From: Histoplasma ohiense
Taxonomy: Eukaryota; Ascomycota; Eurotiomycetes; Onygenales; Ajellomycetaceae
Reading direction: 5' to 3'
Assembly (NCBI GenBank): GCA_017607445.1
Contig: JAEVHH010000007.1
Coordinates: forward strand, 1,537,980 to 1,601,979
Length of the DNA: 64,000 bases
The notes beneath the pieces were generated by a model that had not been told where the DNA came from, searched no databases, and saw only the letters and a list, made by a program, of their open reading frames with translations. This document shows, in pieces, positions 61,152-64,000 of the stretch. Every line of letters begins with the position of its first letter. Within the stretch, counting starts at the first letter, position 1. Made by a program: the position numbers and the translations under genes.

Positions 61152-62191
61152 ATATGATTTGTACAGTGAGTATTAAGTGTGGCAGGCCTTCTGAACCTTG
61201 AGACACACAAATCAGAGAAGAATTATAACTCTACACATTCTACTGTCTGTACTGCAGAGCATACAAGATACACATCTGTGCATTTCTCATAGTATTGTTT
61301 TGAAGATTAGCCAAATAAACCCTCAACTCTGCAAACCACAGCAAGGTTATATATAACTTAATTACTTTGAAATTTACTTAGTACAGTGATATTCTGCTTT
61401 GCACACAGAAGAACATGATGGATGCAAGAATATTCTTTCATATTTATCACTTAGACTTATTGATTGCTCAGTTCTTTCACTCATTGACTGAACATTCAGA
61501 TGAACAAATAACAACACAATCTAATTTAAGCAGTTATCATCTCTTGTTTTCAGAGACTATTTCTCTTTAATCACTGTCTGGCTATATTTAGCTACATGTC
61601 TAATCTTCATCTTTGATCTTAGATATCTTTTTATTGACAGTATTTCTGACATCTTCATTCTTGTCATTCTCTGACTGACTGCATGTCTCTTGCAGCCACA
61701 GTTGCTGCTGGGTTATGTTGTCTGTTTGCATTATAGAGAACTTTTTTCTTCTATTTCATCATATTTCTTTTACTTCTTTCTCTCTTTGTGTTATATTTCT
61801 AGATCTTCCACTCTTTTGATCTTAGATTCTCTCAATCTTTTAATCTTTTAATCTCCCACTCAATCTCTTGATCTTTCACTCTCTCAATCACTCAGCTGAC
61901 TATCTTATAGTTTCATGTCTGTTATCTACTTTGTCTTTTACTTTTTCTTTACATCTTCATCTTCATCTTTTATTCTTCTCTGCTAATCACATCATCTTTT
62001 TATTGACTTGATCACTGAGCTCAAACTCATCTGTTATCTTATCTTGATCTCTCTGCTCAATCTTCAGTTGATTCTCAGCAGTGTCTGTTATAAAATCCTT
62101 CTTGTATTCTTTCTATTTCTTAGAATGTTTTTCTTATCACTAATCTTGATTCTTTGAGTTATCCTTCAGTTCTGTCTCACAACCACTCAAA
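61152..62191. other. Noncoding region upstream of the unknown ORF
   Basis: Pyrimidine-rich from about 61730 to 62160 (repeated cttttaatctttt- and tctcaatc-like phrases), as is common in fungal promoters and 5' leaders. No TATA box stands out. Likely leader of the ORF at 62192. Confidence 0.35.
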
Positions 62192-63325
62192 ATGGCACTC
62201 AGACACAAATTCAATGCTCACAGCAAAAATAAAACATTCAGATCCTCAGCTGACAAGGAAAACAACATCTCAGAATTCAATACTGGCAGCAGAGGTGATA
62301 TCTTAGCTGCATCTGACTGTGGTCAGAAAAACAGACTCATGTCTGACATCATGTACAGATCTGACCATTCAGCTTACAAGACATCTCAGTGTTATATTCA
62401 CCATGCTGCTCTCTATTTCCTCAAGAAGAAACAGATCATTGAAGAGCTTTGCATCAACATTCAGAAAAACATCCCTCACATCTGTGTCAATCTGATAACT
62501 CACATCAAGAAGAAGTACAAGACCATTTTGAATCTGAAAATTACAGTCTTTGATTCTGTGATCATTTTCAAAGAAAGATATTATGCAGCAATCCATCTTC
62601 TGCTGCAGCACATGAGATCTTACAAGGTCACTGCCTGCAACAACATCAGCACTGAGATTCTCTCAGACAAGGTTAAGAACTTGATATATCATTTCAAAGA
62701 ACTCTGTGATTTCTATTACCTCTTCAAATTCAACTATGCCTTTGAACAACACAACACAGATGTCAACAACATTCATGTCTATGATATATTTGTCAATTGA
62801 GACTTTAAGTTGCAGCATACTCAGATCAATGCCATCTGCAATCTGTTCTTGTCCAGCAATCCATCACCTGTCAGAGTCTCCATGATTGTTAGAAGCCCAG
62901 ACTTTGACACTTTTCTTGAAGACTTTGTTCAACAGTTCCACAACCCTGCAAATTCTCTGATGAACAACCTCTTCAAATGATATTCTGATCATCTCAACTG
63001 TGTTTTCATCCAGGTTGGAGACTATTCTGAATCTGATCAGCATTCTCAGTATCAGATTGAACAGCAGATCTCTTTTGCCAATCTGAAGAAGTACATCACA
63101 GTTCTTGATTTTGGAATGATTATTGAGAATGAGATTCAAACACAGCTCAGAGCTGGTCTTGATCAGCAGTCAACTCATATCTGTCTGATAATCATCTTCA
63201 AAGTGAACAATCATCATTACTATGCCTTTCTCTGTATCTCTGAAGATACCAAATGCTGTCTGCAGCCAGGTGACAGCCTTAAGATCAACTTTGATTCAGA
63301 TGTTAACAACTTCCTCTTAAGTTGA
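62192..63325 (+). pseudogene. Unknown 378-codon ORF with two TGA codons
   Basis: ATG 62192, in context caaaATGGC (good for fungi), opens a frame that reaches TGA 63323-63325 with only two internal stops, TGA at 62798 and 62978. Both sit where Trp would fit (VN-W-DFKLQ, LFK-W-YSDH). Without those changes it would encode 377 residues. The N-terminus is basic and polar (KENNIS). The middle is Lys/aromatic-rich, with FDSVIIFKERYY and LIYHFKELCDFYY, predicted largely helical. The C-terminal third has alternating hydrophobics (HICLIIIFKVNNHHYYAF). I recognise no domain. A decayed partial copy at 3546-3824 shows it is repeated in the genome, so it is probably carried by a mobile element. Confidence 0.6.
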
Positions 63326-63735
63326 TCTACTATTATTATTATTATTCTTCAATTATAGATGTATACAGTCAGTGACTATGACATCTACCTGAAATACTTC
63401 AGGATTTTTCAAATCAAGAATATTCTAATATACAAAAACAATTTGACACATGCATTAACAGAATTCCAGCCCAGAATCAAACAACTATTCAAACTATTCA
63501 ATCCAAAAATAAAATCAAAAGAATGTCAATGAGTTAGCACAACTCAACTTCAAAACAAAGGAAATAAATATTATAAAAGACAGCAGCTATTAAAAATCAA
63601 CAGAAAAGAAAAAACATTTGCAATGACTATTATCAACAAATAATGAAACAAACTGCTTGAAACAAATGAAAATTAACAATAAACAAAGTTAAAGAAAAGA
63701 TCAAAATAAAATAAACAAAAACAACTGATCTAAAT
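63326..63735. other. AT-rich intergenic stretch
   Basis: A short tat-tat-tat run just after the ORF, then A-rich sequence with no recognisable gene or repeat. Confidence 0.4.
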
Positions 63736-63739
63736 ATCA

Positions 63740-64000
63740 TCAAGTGACACTATTCAAACAAGCTCTTGTAGCAACATTTGACTCATTTAAATATTCAATT
63801 AAGAACATATTTCCAGCTTTTGTATTGAATAACAAACTCAAATTTAACTGATTCAGTTGATACTTCTCTCTCAGTCTCAATCTTAGTTCTGAATACTTTG
63901 TACAAAGTAACAGAAGATGCTCTGGATTTTTCATATAACTGACAATCTGAACATAGATCATTTAAATCATCTTTAAACTTTGCTAAATATGATTTGAAAT
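63740..64000 (-). pseudogene. Second LINE tail (C-terminal zinc-finger), leaves window
   Basis: Minus-strand frame with MKNPEHLLLLCTKYSELR then LLFNTKAGNMFLIEYL, the usual H-x-L-x2-C-x3-R end of LINE ORF2 proteins followed by a short helical tail ending at 63740. The rest would lie beyond 64000. It is distinct in sequence from the tail at 59787-60512. Confidence 0.6.

Noticed and set aside
61152..62191. tRNA or other structural RNA gene
   Set aside because: No cloverleaf, box A/B or conserved RNA motif could be seen; the region is pyrimidine-rich leader-like sequence.

Overview
The window looks like a subtelomeric, gene-poor, AT-rich block from a filamentous ascomycete (Pezizomycotina is the best guess; I cannot name the species). 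The evidence is the element repertoire: chromodomain Ty3/gypsy elements, a Tad-like LINE tail, a fungal hAT, a Helitron helicase tail and a telomere-linked RecQ helicase (TLH). There are also short introns with GT..AG ends and CTRAY-type branch sites, and heavy C-to-T decay of repeats resembling repeat-induced point mutation. I found no ordinary host housekeeping gene, no tRNA or rRNA and no CRISPR array.

Layout. 1-3545: subtelomeric units (18-bp minisatellite, hAT-like tail, unique-looking spacer) with a young 977-bp miniature LTR retrotransposon at 1605-2581. 3546-3824: decayed piece of an unknown gene that has a longer relative at 62192-63325. 3825-49945: one large nest of transposons. An LTR element K (LTR-like repeats near 3825-4774; gag-protease at 40.8-42.4 kb) is split by gypsy A (4889-40748) and by gypsy C (42441-49902). 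Gypsy A is split by hAT G (5198-18121) and by gypsy J (23883-39289). hAT G is split by gypsy F (6233-13356), and J's right LTR is split by gypsy B (31787-39219). Target-site duplications are readable for A, B, C, F and G. 49946-52402: element scraps, a short telomere-like tract with CCC changed to CTC, and a second full subtelomeric unit with a 1.6-kb minisatellite. 52403-64000: pogo-like scrap, a two-exon Cys-rich gene, Helitron helicase tail, a 4.7-kb RecQ/TLH pseudogene, a LINE tail, short tandem repeats, the unknown 378-codon ORF and a second LINE tail leaving the window.

The strongest candidate for something undescribed is a gene carried in antisense at the 3' end of two different chromovirus families (F, and the A/B/C family). 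Each copy encodes a short Cys6 domain (C-x2-C-x10/11-C-x8/9-C-x2-C-x6/7-C), interrupted by a phase-0 intron exactly two codons after the last cysteine, followed by a second exon. The predicted proteins are about 208-210 residues. The F copy (11864-12543, minus) is fully open while the gag-pol around it is full of stops.

Decay pattern. The two LTRs of gypsy B differ at 13 positions, all transitions, all at CpG or CpC sites, none requiring a CpA or CpT change. Broken reading frames mainly show TGA where Trp (TGG) or Arg (CGA) is expected, rather than TAA or TAG. This points to a C-to-T process preferring CpG and CpC, unlike classical CpA-type RIP. Gypsy C and the miniature LTR element are the least decayed.
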